Source: Nitrosomonadales bacterium
Lineage (GTDB): Bacteria > Pseudomonadota > Gammaproteobacteria > Burkholderiales > SG8-41
NCBI GenBank assembly: GCA_009885185.1
Contig: VFLF01000457.1
Location: 1 to 9,609, forward strand
DNA: 9,609 nt
Direction of reading: 5' to 3'
Every line of letters starts with the position of its first letter. Position 1 is the first letter of the stretch. A program made the translations under genes and the position numbers. Under the pieces are notes generated by a model that ran no database searches, was not told the DNA's origin, and was given only the letters and a program-made list of their open reading frames with translations. Shown here in pieces: positions 1 through 6,055 of the stretch.

Positions 1-35
1 CGAGTGAGAATCCCCCTGGCCGCTGCTGCGACAGC
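1..35. other. Short flank downstream of the first Bug gene
   Basis: These bases follow the stop codon of the minus-strand Bug/TctC gene. I see no terminator-like stem with a T tract, no start codon with a Shine-Dalgarno sequence and no repeat. The stretch is too short to show what comes next. Confidence 0.5.
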
Positions 36-1016
36 TTAATCCACCTTCGCGCCGGAAACCTTAATCACCTTCGCCCACTTGGCGATCTCTTCGCGCACAA
101 ACGCACCGAATTGTTCAGCCGTCGAGGGCAGCGTGTCCAGACCCTGCACGCGCAGTTGCTCCTTGACATCGCTCGCGCCGAGCACGGCGACGATTTCGCG
201 ATTTAACCGCGTGACGATGTCCGCCGGTGTTTTTGCCGGGGCAAACACGCCCTGCCAGATGCTCGCATCAAAGCCCGGCAGGCCGGACTCCGCAATCGTG
301 GGCAGCCCCGGCGCCGCGCTGGATCGCGCAGCCGTCGATATGGCCAGCGCACGCACGCGCCCCGCCTGCATGTGCGCGAGCGCAGTCGAGGTGGAGTTAA
401 ATTGCACCTGAATCTGCCCGGCAATCAGGTCGGTGGTCGCCTGCGCCACGCCCTTGTACGCCACGTGCGTGAGCTGCACCCCGGCCATCGAGCGAAACAA
501 CTCGGTGATCACGTGCGCGGAACTGCCGCTGCCGCCGGTGCCGTAGTTGAGCTTGTTGGGATAAGCTTTCGCCAGCGCGATGAATTCCTTCACCGTTTTG
601 GCGGGTAGTGAGGGGTGAATCACCAGCACCATCGGCGCGGATGTCGCCAACGAGATCGGCGCGAAGTCGCGCTGAATGTCGTAGCCCAGTTTGGCAAACA
701 GGCTCATGTTAATCACATGCGTGTTGGTGCCGAGCATGATGCTGTAGCCATCCGGCGCCGCGCGCGCGGCCAGCTCCGCGCCGATATTGCCGCCCGCGCC
801 GCCGCGATTGTCGATCACAATCTGCTGGCCGATTTGCGTAATCAGTTTCTGCGCGATGATGCGCGACACAATGTCCCCGTTGCCGCCCGCCGCATACGGC
901 ACGATGAAGCGCAGCGGGCGGTTGGGGTAGGCGCCGCCTTGCGCGAGGGCGTGGGTGCTCGCCGCACACGCCAGTAGCGCCGCCGCACCGGAACCAAAAT
1001 AGTTGTTTAAAAACAT
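36..1016 (-). CDS. Bug/TctC-family periplasmic substrate-binding protein (first of three)
   Basis: Periplasmic receptor of the tripartite tricarboxylate transporter type, 326 residues, normal for the family. A hydrophobic stretch at residues 10-20 leads to a likely signal peptidase site, ALA|Q at 25/26. The mature part opens with YPNRPLRFIVPYAAGG and keeps the ligand-loop Asp (D48 in GGNGD). The family motifs APDGYSIMLG (87-96), NYGTGGSGSSAH (157-168), VAYKG (185-189) and GLPT.AESGLPGF (237-249) follow in order. In known members two loops hold a carboxylate of the ligand. The start is uncertain. The ATG at 1016 has only a weak upstream TAAG and gives an n-region with no Lys or Arg. A TTG at 1046 would add 10 residues including two Lys, but has no Shine-Dalgarno and overlaps the GST gene. 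The gene lies 10 bp after the GST stop, probably cotranscribed. No TctA/TctB is present, so the ligand is unknown. Confidence 0.9.
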   Translation of the reverse strand: MFLNNYFGSGAAALLACAASTHALAQGGAYPNRPLRFIVPYAAGGNGDIVSRIIAQKLITQIGQQIVIDNRGGAGGNIGAELAARAAPDGYSIMLGTNTHVINMSLFAKLGYDIQRDFAPISLATSAPMVLVIHPSLPAKTVKEFIALAKAYPNKLNYGTGGSGSSAHVITELFRSMAGVQLTHVAYKGVAQATTDLIAGQIQVQFNSTSTALAHMQAGRVRALAISTAARSSAAPGLPTIAESGLPGFDASIWQGVFAPAKTPADIVTRLNREIVAVLGASDVKEQLRVQGLDTLPSTAEQFGAFVREEIAKWAKVIKVSGAKVD

Positions 1017-1023
1017 ATACTTA
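1008..1023 (+). repeat. 16-bp perfect direct repeat, left copy
   Basis: TAAAAACATATACTTA occurs here and, identically and in the same orientation, at 4638-4653. This copy covers the ATG (1014-1016) of the minus-strand Bug gene and ends three bases before the GST stop codon. The match stops at both ends (T versus A on the left, T versus C on the right). The repeat is very AT-rich in GC-rich surroundings. It may mark a recombination or insertion junction or be a shared regulatory site; the sequence alone does not decide. Confidence 0.75.
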
Positions 1024-1028
1024 TGTTT
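1011..1028. promoter_or_regulatory. Perfect 7-bp dyad (possible operator) over the start of the first Bug gene
   Basis: AAACATA-TACT-TATGTTT is a perfect inverted repeat with a four-base centre. It covers the presumed ATG of the minus-strand Bug gene and the stop codon of the GST gene. Such a dyad could be a repressor site or a small hairpin affecting translation of the Bug mRNA. The stem is A/T-rich and has no T tract, so it is not a convincing terminator. The binding factor is unknown. Only the left half recurs at 4641-4647. Confidence 0.35.
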
Positions 1029-1635
1029 ATTTGGGCAATGTATCAACGAACGACGCGCGCGCGAACAACTTGTCCGCGTAACGTTTCAGTGCCGGATATT
1101 TGCTGCGCCAGTCGTAACCCGCATACGCGCGGTCGAGGTAGCCGAGCGCGCAACCGGCGGAGATGTCGCCGAGCGTGAACGTATCGCCAAAACAAAAATC
1201 GCGCGCGCCGATATCGCTTTGCAAAACGGCAAGGCCGCGCTCTATTTTCTTGAACTGCTTCTGATACCAGTCGGTGTTTTGATCGCAGCCATCGGCATAG
1301 CGTGAGTCGTGCGTCAACGCGACGATGCAATCGGTGATGCCGTCGCCCAGTGCTTCGAGACGTTTGACTTCGATACGATCGTCGAACTTTTCCGGCACCA
1401 GCCTCGGCCCCGTGCCGAGATGATCGAAGTACTCGACGATCACCACCGAGTCATACAGCGCGCGCCCGTCGTCGCGCACCAGCACCGGCACTTTGCCCAG
1501 CGGATTGTGTAGCGGCACTTGCGATCCGGGCGCGGAGGGACGACCAGCAACGAACTCGCACGCCACGCTCTTTTCGATCATCGCGATGCGCGCCTTGCGC
1601 GCGTAGGGACTGCCGGGGGAACCGAGTAATTTCAT
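1027..1635 (-). CDS. YibF-like glutathione S-transferase
   Basis: Cytoplasmic GST-fold protein of 202 residues. The N-terminal thioredoxin-like domain (about 1-78) has SPYARK with candidate catalytic Ser9, the cis-proline motif NPLGKVPVLV (VP at 49-50) and the glutathione-binding Asp-Ser pair YDSVVIVEYF (D62, S63). The C-terminal helical domain has TLGDISAGCALGYLD, with the usual N-capping Thr...Asp. Order, length and the C-terminal FARASFVDTLPK resemble E. coli YibF as I remember it; the physiological substrate of that group is unclear. The start is set by AAAGGA six bases upstream of the ATG at 1635. The ATG two codons earlier touches that site and is unlikely. The gene diverges from the next Bug gene and precedes the first. 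A role in processing an imported compound is possible but only inferred. Confidence 0.88.
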   Translation of the reverse strand: MKLLGSPGSPYARKARIAMIEKSVACEFVAGRPSAPGSQVPLHNPLGKVPVLVRDDGRALYDSVVIVEYFDHLGTGPRLVPEKFDDRIEVKRLEALGDGITDCIVALTHDSRYADGCDQNTDWYQKQFKKIERGLAVLQSDIGARDFCFGDTFTLGDISAGCALGYLDRAYAGYDWRSKYPALKRYADKLFARASFVDTLPK

Positions 1636-1681
1636 GGGCATTCCTTTCTGATAAGAGGCGCAATAGTATAAGATTCCACGC
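1636..1681. promoter_or_regulatory. 46-bp divergent promoter region between GST and second Bug gene
   Basis: This is the only gap from which the minus-strand GST-Bug pair and the plus-strand Bug-dehydrogenase-Bug genes can both start. On the minus strand TATACT (1670 to 1665) is close to a sigma-70 -10 box, and a transcript beginning near 1658 would carry the GST Shine-Dalgarno. I find no good matching -35. On the plus strand TATAAG (1667-1672) could serve as a -10, which would give a very short leader before the ATG at 1682. Overlap of the two -10 candidates would make transcription mutually exclusive; this is inference. Confidence 0.35.
1642..1647 (-). promoter_or_regulatory. Shine-Dalgarno AAAGGA deciding the GST start
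   Basis: On the minus strand AAAGGA lies six bases before the ATG at 1635, good spacing. The alternative ATG at 1641 directly abuts this site and would be poorly initiated, so the MKLLGSPGSPYA start is preferred. Confidence 0.75.
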
Positions 1682-2671
1682 ATGAAATCCTGCCTACCTC
1701 GCGCTGCCCGGCTTGGCGCACCCGTGATATTCGCGTTGCTGGCCGCCGTTCCAACATACACGCCGGCGCAAACTTACCCGGTAAAAACGGTGCGCATTAT
1801 CCTGCCGTATCTGGGCAGCACCGAATTCGCCGGACGCTGGATCGCGGCGAAACTCTCTCCCGCGCTAGGGCAGCAGGTGGTGGTCGATCCGCGTCCGGGC
1901 GCGGGCGGCAAAATTGGCCACGAGCTGGCGGCGAAAGCGGCGCCGGATGGCTACACCCTGATGCTTGCCGCGCCGCCGCTGGTGATTAATCCGCATTTGT
2001 ATCCGCAAGGCAAACAGGGCGGGCACGATGCACTGCGCGAATTTGCGCCGATCGCCATGCTCGGCACCATTCCTTCCGTGCTGGCGGTGCATCCGTCGGT
2101 GCCGGTGAAAAGCGTGCGCGAGCTGGTGCAGCTTGCGCGCAATCATCCGGGCAAACTGACGTATGGTTCCGGCGCGCCGGGCTCGCCCAGCCACCTTGCG
2201 GGCGAGCTGCTGAAATCGCTCTCTAAAACCAACATCCTGCTGGTGCCGTACAAAGGCGCGAGCTTCGCGCTGATCGGCGCCATGAGCGGCGAAGTGGACG
2301 TGGTGATTCCCGCCGCATCCGCCGTCGAGCCTTACGTCAAGGATAAACGCATGCGCGCGCTGGCGGTGCTGAACACCAAGCCCGTCAATTCGCTGCCCGG
2401 CGTGCCGACTGCCGCTGAAGCCGGCATGCCGCAATTGCTGATCGTCAACTGGTTTGTGCTGACATCGCCTGCCGGCACGCCGCGCGCGGTGATCGACCGG
2501 CTCAACGCCGAAGTGGGCAAGATCATGCAAACGGCGGAAACGCAAAAACATTTTGTCGCGCTGGGCGGCGAGGTGGCGGTCAACACGCCCGAGCAGGCAG
2601 GCGCCTTCGTGCGCGACGAGTATGAGCGCTGGGGCAAGGTGATCCGCGAGGCCAACATCAAGGCGGAATAA
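1682..2671 (+). CDS. Bug/TctC-family substrate-binding protein with variant ligand loop (second of three)
   Basis: Periplasmic binding protein of 329 residues. The signal peptide has Lys/Arg at 2, 7 and 10, a hydrophobic core at 12-23 and likely cleavage TPA|Q at 29/30. The mature part shows TVRIILPY (36-43), DPRPGAGGKIGHELAAKAAPDGYTLM (69-94), LAVHPSVPVKSV (134-145), YGSGAPGSPSHLAGELL (161-177), VPYKG (188-192) and LPGVPTAAEAGMP (238-250), all typical of Bug proteins. The usual PYxxGGxxDxxxR loop reads PYLGSTEFAGR: two residues shorter, without the GG pair and without the Asp, so ligand recognition is probably altered. The remaining fold looks intact, not decayed. The ATG at 1682 has no clear Shine-Dalgarno; AAGAGG at 1652-1657 is too far away. 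The stop overlaps the dehydrogenase start by one base, implying coupled translation. Confidence 0.9.
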   Translation: MKSCLPRAARLGAPVIFALLAAVPTYTPAQTYPVKTVRIILPYLGSTEFAGRWIAAKLSPALGQQVVVDPRPGAGGKIGHELAAKAAPDGYTLMLAAPPLVINPHLYPQGKQGGHDALREFAPIAMLGTIPSVLAVHPSVPVKSVRELVQLARNHPGKLTYGSGAPGSPSHLAGELLKSLSKTNILLVPYKGASFALIGAMSGEVDVVIPAASAVEPYVKDKRMRALAVLNTKPVNSLPGVPTAAEAGMPQLLIVNWFVLTSPAGTPRAVIDRLNAEVGKIMQTAETQKHFVALGGEVAVNTPEQAGAFVRDEYERWGKVIREANIKAE

Positions 2672-3663
2672 TGAAAATCGTAGTAATCGACGACTGGGCG
2701 CGCGGCTTTCGTACGCTGCCGTGTTATGCGCGGCTCGCGGGCCACGACGTGACAGTGCATCACGATACCGAAAAAGACCCCGTCAAACTGGCGGCGCGCA
2801 TCAACGGCGCGCAGGCGCTGATCCTGACGCAGGAGCGATCACTGTTTCCGCGCGCGGTCATCGAACGCCTGACCACGGTGAAAATCGTCGCGCAGACCGG
2901 CAGTCACCGGCATCACATCGATTTTGATGCGTGTACTGAAAAAGGCATCATCGTCGCGGCGCCGAACAGAGTCGGCGTGGGCGTCACCACCGCCGAGCTG
3001 ACCTGGGCGCTGATCCTCGCCAGCCTGCGCCACATTCCGCACGAGGTCGAACAACTGAAACAAGGCGCATGGCAAACCACCCTGGGCACGGGGCTGCGCG
3101 GCCTCACGCTGGGCATCTATGGCCTGGGCGGCATCGGCAGTCTGGTCGCGCAGGTCGGCAAGGCCTTCGGCATGAAGGTGACGTGCTGGGGACGCGAGGC
3201 CTCGCGCGCCAGGGTGCTGGCGGCGGGTTACGACATGCCCGCCACGCGCGAAGCGTTTTTCAGTACGGCCGACGTGTTGAGCCTGCACATTTTTGCCAAT
3301 GAAGAAACACGCGGCATCATCACCGCCGCCGATCTGGCCTTGATGAAACCCACGTCGCTGCTGGTCAACACCAGCCGCGCGCGATTGATCGAGGACGGCG
3401 CGCTGGTGGCGGCGCTCAAACAGGGCCGCCCCGGACGCGCGGCGGTGGATGTGTTTGAATCCGAGCCGGTGCTCAACGGCGATCATCCGCTGCTGCAAAT
3501 GCCCAACGTGATCTGCACGCCGCACCTGGGCTATGCCGTGACCAACACGTTCGAGCATTTGTATGGCGCGGCCATCGACAGCATTCTCGGGTTTGCGTCA
3601 GGCAAGCCGGTGAATGTGCTGAATCCCGACGTGCTCGCCACACGGCAACAACGAGACCAGTGA
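2671..3663 (+). CDS. D-2-hydroxyacid dehydrogenase (NAD(P)-dependent, PGDH-like)
   Basis: Cytoplasmic oxidoreductase of 330 residues that would interconvert 2-oxo acids and D-2-hydroxy acids. The substrate-binding domain is split (about 1-105 and 290-330) around a Rossmann domain with GLGGIG at 151-156. The catalytic set is present: Arg236 in NTSR, Glu265 in DVFESEP, His285 in TPHLGY. The Gly that commonly follows the catalytic Arg is Ala (SRARLIED), and the substrate loop reads QTGSHRHHID (75-84), suggesting a branch away from SerA and simple lactate dehydrogenases. There is no C-terminal ACT domain, so serine feedback regulation of the SerA type is not expected. The ATG overlaps the preceding stop (TAATG), with AAGG at 2660-2663 as Shine-Dalgarno. 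Lying between two Bug genes, it probably processes an acid they bring in; the substrate is unknown. Confidence 0.93.
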   Translation: MKIVVIDDWARGFRTLPCYARLAGHDVTVHHDTEKDPVKLAARINGAQALILTQERSLFPRAVIERLTTVKIVAQTGSHRHHIDFDACTEKGIIVAAPNRVGVGVTTAELTWALILASLRHIPHEVEQLKQGAWQTTLGTGLRGLTLGIYGLGGIGSLVAQVGKAFGMKVTCWGREASRARVLAAGYDMPATREAFFSTADVLSLHIFANEETRGIITAADLALMKPTSLLVNTSRARLIEDGALVAALKQGRPGRAAVDVFESEPVLNGDHPLLQMPNVICTPHLGYAVTNTFEHLYGAAIDSILGFASGKPVNVLNPDVLATRQQRDQ

Positions 3664-4640
3664 TGAACATTCTCTTGGTGAAATACGCCGCCGCGTGCGT
3701 GCTGACAGCATGCGCAACACTCGCTAATGCGCAGCAGCCGTATCCGGCCAAGGCCGTGCGCTTTATCGTGCCGTATGCCGCCGGCGGCAGCGTTGATCCG
3801 CTGGTGCGGCTGTTTACCGTCAAGCTGACCGAGAGTTTGGGCCAGCCGATGATTGTGGATCTGCGCCCCGGCGGCAACACCATCATCGGCACCGAAGCGG
3901 TGGCGAAATCCGCGCCCGACGGACACACGGTTTTGGTGATGACCGTACCCAATCACGCGATCAACGCGCTGCTGATTCCCAATCTGCCGTACGACTCGGT
4001 AAAAGATTTCGCGCCGGTGGCGACGGTATCCACCAGCGATTACGTGCTGGTGGTCCATCCGTCGGTGCCGGCGGATAATTTGAAAGCGTTTATTGCGTTC
4101 GCCCGAGCGCGGCCCGGACAGTTGAACTACGGCTCGGTGGGCAGTCTGGGCATCAGCCAGTTGGGCACGGAAATGTTCAGCGCCATGGCCGGCGTCAAAA
4201 TGCAGCGCGTGCCGTACAAAGGCTCGGCGCCGGCGCTGATTGATCTGGTGGGCGGGCACTTGCAGGCGGGGTTCAACACGCCGGTGTCCGCCATTCAACA
4301 CATCCGCAGCCGCAGGCTCAAGGCGATTGCCATTTCAGGAGAGCGGCGCATGCCCGCGCTGGCGGAAGTGCCCACCTTCATTGAAGCGGGCTTGCCGGGT
4401 TTTGAAATGCGCGTGACCTACGCGGTGCTGGCGCCGGCGGGCACGCCGCGCGCCATCATCGACAAACTGTCCGGTGAGTTCGGCAAGATCGTCGCAATGC
4501 CCGACATTCGCGACAAGCTGGCGGTGCAGGGCATGATTCCGCTCTACTCCACGCCGGATCAGCTTGCCGCGATACTCAGGGCAGACATCGCCAAGTACGA
4601 CAAAGTGATTAAATCGGGCGGCTTCCAATTAAATCAATAA
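3663..4640 (+). CDS. Bug/TctC-family substrate-binding protein (third of three)
   Basis: Periplasmic binding protein of 325 residues. The signal peptide MNILLVKYAAACVLTACATLANA ends at a likely ANA|Q site (23/24); LTAC at 14-17 also fits a lipobox, so a lipoprotein is possible. The ligand loop PYAAGGSVDPLVR keeps Asp45. Then follow DLRPGGNTIIGTEAVAKSAPDG (66-87), VVHPSVPADNLKAF (130-143), VPYKG (183-187) and AEVPTFIEAGLPGFE (234-248). The second ligand loop, YGSVGSLGISQ (156-166), is atypical: the first two Bug proteins here have SAH or PSH where this one has ISQ. The ATG at 3663 overlaps the dehydrogenase stop (TGATG), with weak GAGA at 3653-3656; the GTG one codon earlier is less likely. 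The stop codon lies inside the right 16-bp repeat, and the minus-strand PrpD gene ends 21 bp beyond it without a visible terminator between. Confidence 0.92.
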   Translation: MNILLVKYAAACVLTACATLANAQQPYPAKAVRFIVPYAAGGSVDPLVRLFTVKLTESLGQPMIVDLRPGGNTIIGTEAVAKSAPDGHTVLVMTVPNHAINALLIPNLPYDSVKDFAPVATVSTSDYVLVVHPSVPADNLKAFIAFARARPGQLNYGSVGSLGISQLGTEMFSAMAGVKMQRVPYKGSAPALIDLVGGHLQAGFNTPVSAIQHIRSRRLKAIAISGERRMPALAEVPTFIEAGLPGFEMRVTYAVLAPAGTPRAIIDKLSGEFGKIVAMPDIRDKLAVQGMIPLYSTPDQLAAILRADIAKYDKVIKSGGFQLNQ

Positions 4641-4653
4641 AAACATATACTTA
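4638..4653 (+). repeat. 16-bp perfect direct repeat, right copy
   Basis: Identical to 1008-1023 (TAAAAACATATACTTA), 3630 bp away in direct orientation. Its first three bases are the stop codon of the third Bug gene, and it ends eight bases before the minus-strand PrpD stop codon. Only the left half of the dyad at 1011-1028 is conserved here, because the bases after the repeat differ. Confidence 0.75.
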
Positions 4654-4668
4654 CGATATATTTACGAT
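4651..4668. repeat. TTACGAT pair, 11 bp apart, in the convergent gap
   Basis: TTACGAT at 4651-4657 recurs at 4662-4668, one DNA helical turn away. The second copy is the end of the minus-strand PrpD coding sequence, including its stop. The motif is short and could be chance; a tandem binding site is the other reading. This 21-bp convergent gap shows no GC-rich stem with a T tract, so readthrough between the operons is likely. Confidence 0.25.
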
Positions 4669-6041
4669 CTGTCCGGTACCAGCGGCGCCGCCAGCTCGCG
4701 GCAATCCTTGAGGTCGGCGGCATGCATCACGGCGTCTTCCAGCCGCGTGATCTGCGCGGCGCTTAGCGTCGCCGCCGAAGCGGTGCGAAATTTTGCGCGC
4801 AGTTCATTTTCGGACAGCGGGTTCTCGCAATCGCCGCGCGCAATCAACACGCGGTCGGTGAGCACGCGGCCATCATGGAGTTCGACATCGATGAACGGCT
4901 CGTCACCATTGGCGACGCCGGGCTCCAGCTTCAGATGCACGCGCCGCGCAAGCGCGCACACCTCGGGGCGTTGCAGCGCCTCCGGCGTGTACTGATCGAG
5001 CATCGCCCCGCCGCTCACCAGCGATGTGGCGATGCTGTAGGGCAAGCTGAATTGCGCGTCGAGCAGCGTATGCACCTCCTGCTTGGCGAGTTGTTTCAGG
5101 TGCGTGGGGCTGCCGCGCACCATGATTTGCTTCACGTCCGCGGCGCGCACCTTGTATTTGTCGCGCAGCGCGAGCATGACATCGACGCTGCTGTGTATGC
5201 CGCGGCACGCGGCGTACGGTTTGAAGCCGGTCAAGCGGATACGAAAATCGCTGCCCAGATCACGCGTGGCTTCTGCCGGTGTCGCCACGCCCGGCACATA
5301 GGTCGGGTAATAGCCGCCCCACGGGGCTTCGAAAATACTCGCCGGGCCGGTCACATCATTGGCGGCAAGATAAGCCGCGATGATGCCGGTGTGCGCGGCA
5401 AAGCCCGGATGCACGCGCTTGCTCATCGCGCCCTCGGGGATATACGCCCAGGTGCCGCCCGCGTTGCTGCCGGCGTAGCCCAAGGCCCATTGCAATCGCT
5501 CGGCGTTTAATCCCAGCAAGCGGCCCGCCGCCGCTGCCGCGCCAAAGCCGCCGCAGGTGCTGGTGGAATGCCAGCCGCGATCCTTGAACGCCTGATAACC
5601 GCCGCCGCCGTCCATCGCGCGGCGCGCGATGTCGTAGCCGATCACAATCGCGGTGAGCAATTCACGCCCGCTCGCACCCACGCGCGCGGCGATACCAAGC
5701 GCGGCAGGTATCACCACCGAGCCCGAATGCGCGCAGCCGCCGAAGTCGTCGATCTCGCGCGCGTGTACCGCCGCGCCGTTGGCAAGCGCGGCCAGCGGCA
5801 GCGGCGCTTTGTCGTGTGTGCCCCAGTAGAGCGCATCGCCGCCGCTGCCGTTGGCTTGCGTCATCGCGCGGCGTATTTGCGCAACCTCATCCGTGCCCGC
5901 GCCGGCCATCGCGCAGCCGAGTGTGTCGAGCAGCACCAGATGTGCGAGCTTGCGCACGTCGTCGGGCAGATCGTCGTAGCGCAGGGTGGTGGCGTAGTGC
6001 GCGAACTGTCCGCTGATAAGTTTTGCGTGGTTTGGGTCCAT
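4662..6041 (-). CDS. MmgE/PrpD-family protein (hydro-lyase, decarboxylase or epimerase type)
   Basis: Cytoplasmic protein of 459 residues. The family includes 2-methylcitrate dehydratase, cis-aconitate decarboxylase and iminodisuccinate epimerase. The N-terminal helical domain (to about 265) holds REIDDFGGCAHSG (95-107), RGWHSTSTCGGFGAAAA (155-171) and EGAMSKRVHPGFAAHTG (203-219); the lid domain follows from FKPYAACRGIHSSVD (273-287), then QFSLPYS (330-336). By motif alignment to cis-aconitate decarboxylase, His105, His158, Lys208, His283 and Tyr335 match catalytic positions, while the usual DFDDT reads EIDDF, one residue shorter before His105. The enzyme is therefore probably active but on a substrate other than methylcitrate. 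TAGGA nine bases before the ATG at 6041 is the Shine-Dalgarno and overlaps the preceding stop. It is the last gene of the minus-strand GDPD-PrpD-PrpD set. Confidence 0.9.
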   Translation of the reverse strand: MDPNHAKLISGQFAHYATTLRYDDLPDDVRKLAHLVLLDTLGCAMAGAGTDEVAQIRRAMTQANGSGGDALYWGTHDKAPLPLAALANGAAVHAREIDDFGGCAHSGSVVIPAALGIAARVGASGRELLTAIVIGYDIARRAMDGGGGYQAFKDRGWHSTSTCGGFGAAAAAGRLLGLNAERLQWALGYAGSNAGGTWAYIPEGAMSKRVHPGFAAHTGIIAAYLAANDVTGPASIFEAPWGGYYPTYVPGVATPAEATRDLGSDFRIRLTGFKPYAACRGIHSSVDVMLALRDKYKVRAADVKQIMVRGSPTHLKQLAKQEVHTLLDAQFSLPYSIATSLVSGGAMLDQYTPEALQRPEVCALARRVHLKLEPGVANGDEPFIDVELHDGRVLTDRVLIARGDCENPLSENELRAKFRTASAATLSAAQITRLEDAVMHAADLKDCRELAAPLVPDRS

Positions 6042-6050
6042 GGCGATACG

Positions 6051-6055
6051 TCCTA
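6051..6055 (-). promoter_or_regulatory. Shine-Dalgarno TAGGA overlapping the upstream stop codon
   Basis: On the minus strand TAGGA contains the TAG stop of the upstream PrpD paralogue and lies nine bases before the ATG of the downstream one. This arrangement favours reinitiation, so the two paralogues are probably made together. Confidence 0.6.

Noticed and set aside
1017..1046. TTG at 1046 as start of the first Bug gene
   Set aside because: Not fully excluded, because it adds two Lys to the signal peptide. It has no Shine-Dalgarno and overlaps the GST coding end, so ATG 1016 was chosen.
1636..1762. An upstream extension of the GST to 1761
   Set aside because: The added 42 residues have no GST similarity, run into the second Bug coding sequence, and lie beyond a well-placed AAAGGA for the ATG at 1635.
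1865..2551. Long minus-strand open frame opposite the second Bug gene
   Set aside because: The predicted protein is rich in Arg, His and Ala with no family motif. It lies entirely inside a clear Bug gene, a usual artefact of GC-rich DNA.
2839..4301. Minus-strand open frames (2839-3558, 3531-4301) opposite the dehydrogenase and third Bug gene
   Set aside because: No recognisable domains, Arg/His-rich composition and complete overlap with well-supported genes.
1008..4653. The 16-bp repeats as the target-site duplication of a standard transposon
   Set aside because: No transposase or integrase lies between them and no terminal inverted repeats are seen inside. Sixteen base pairs is long for a target duplication. 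Kept only as a junction or module hypothesis.
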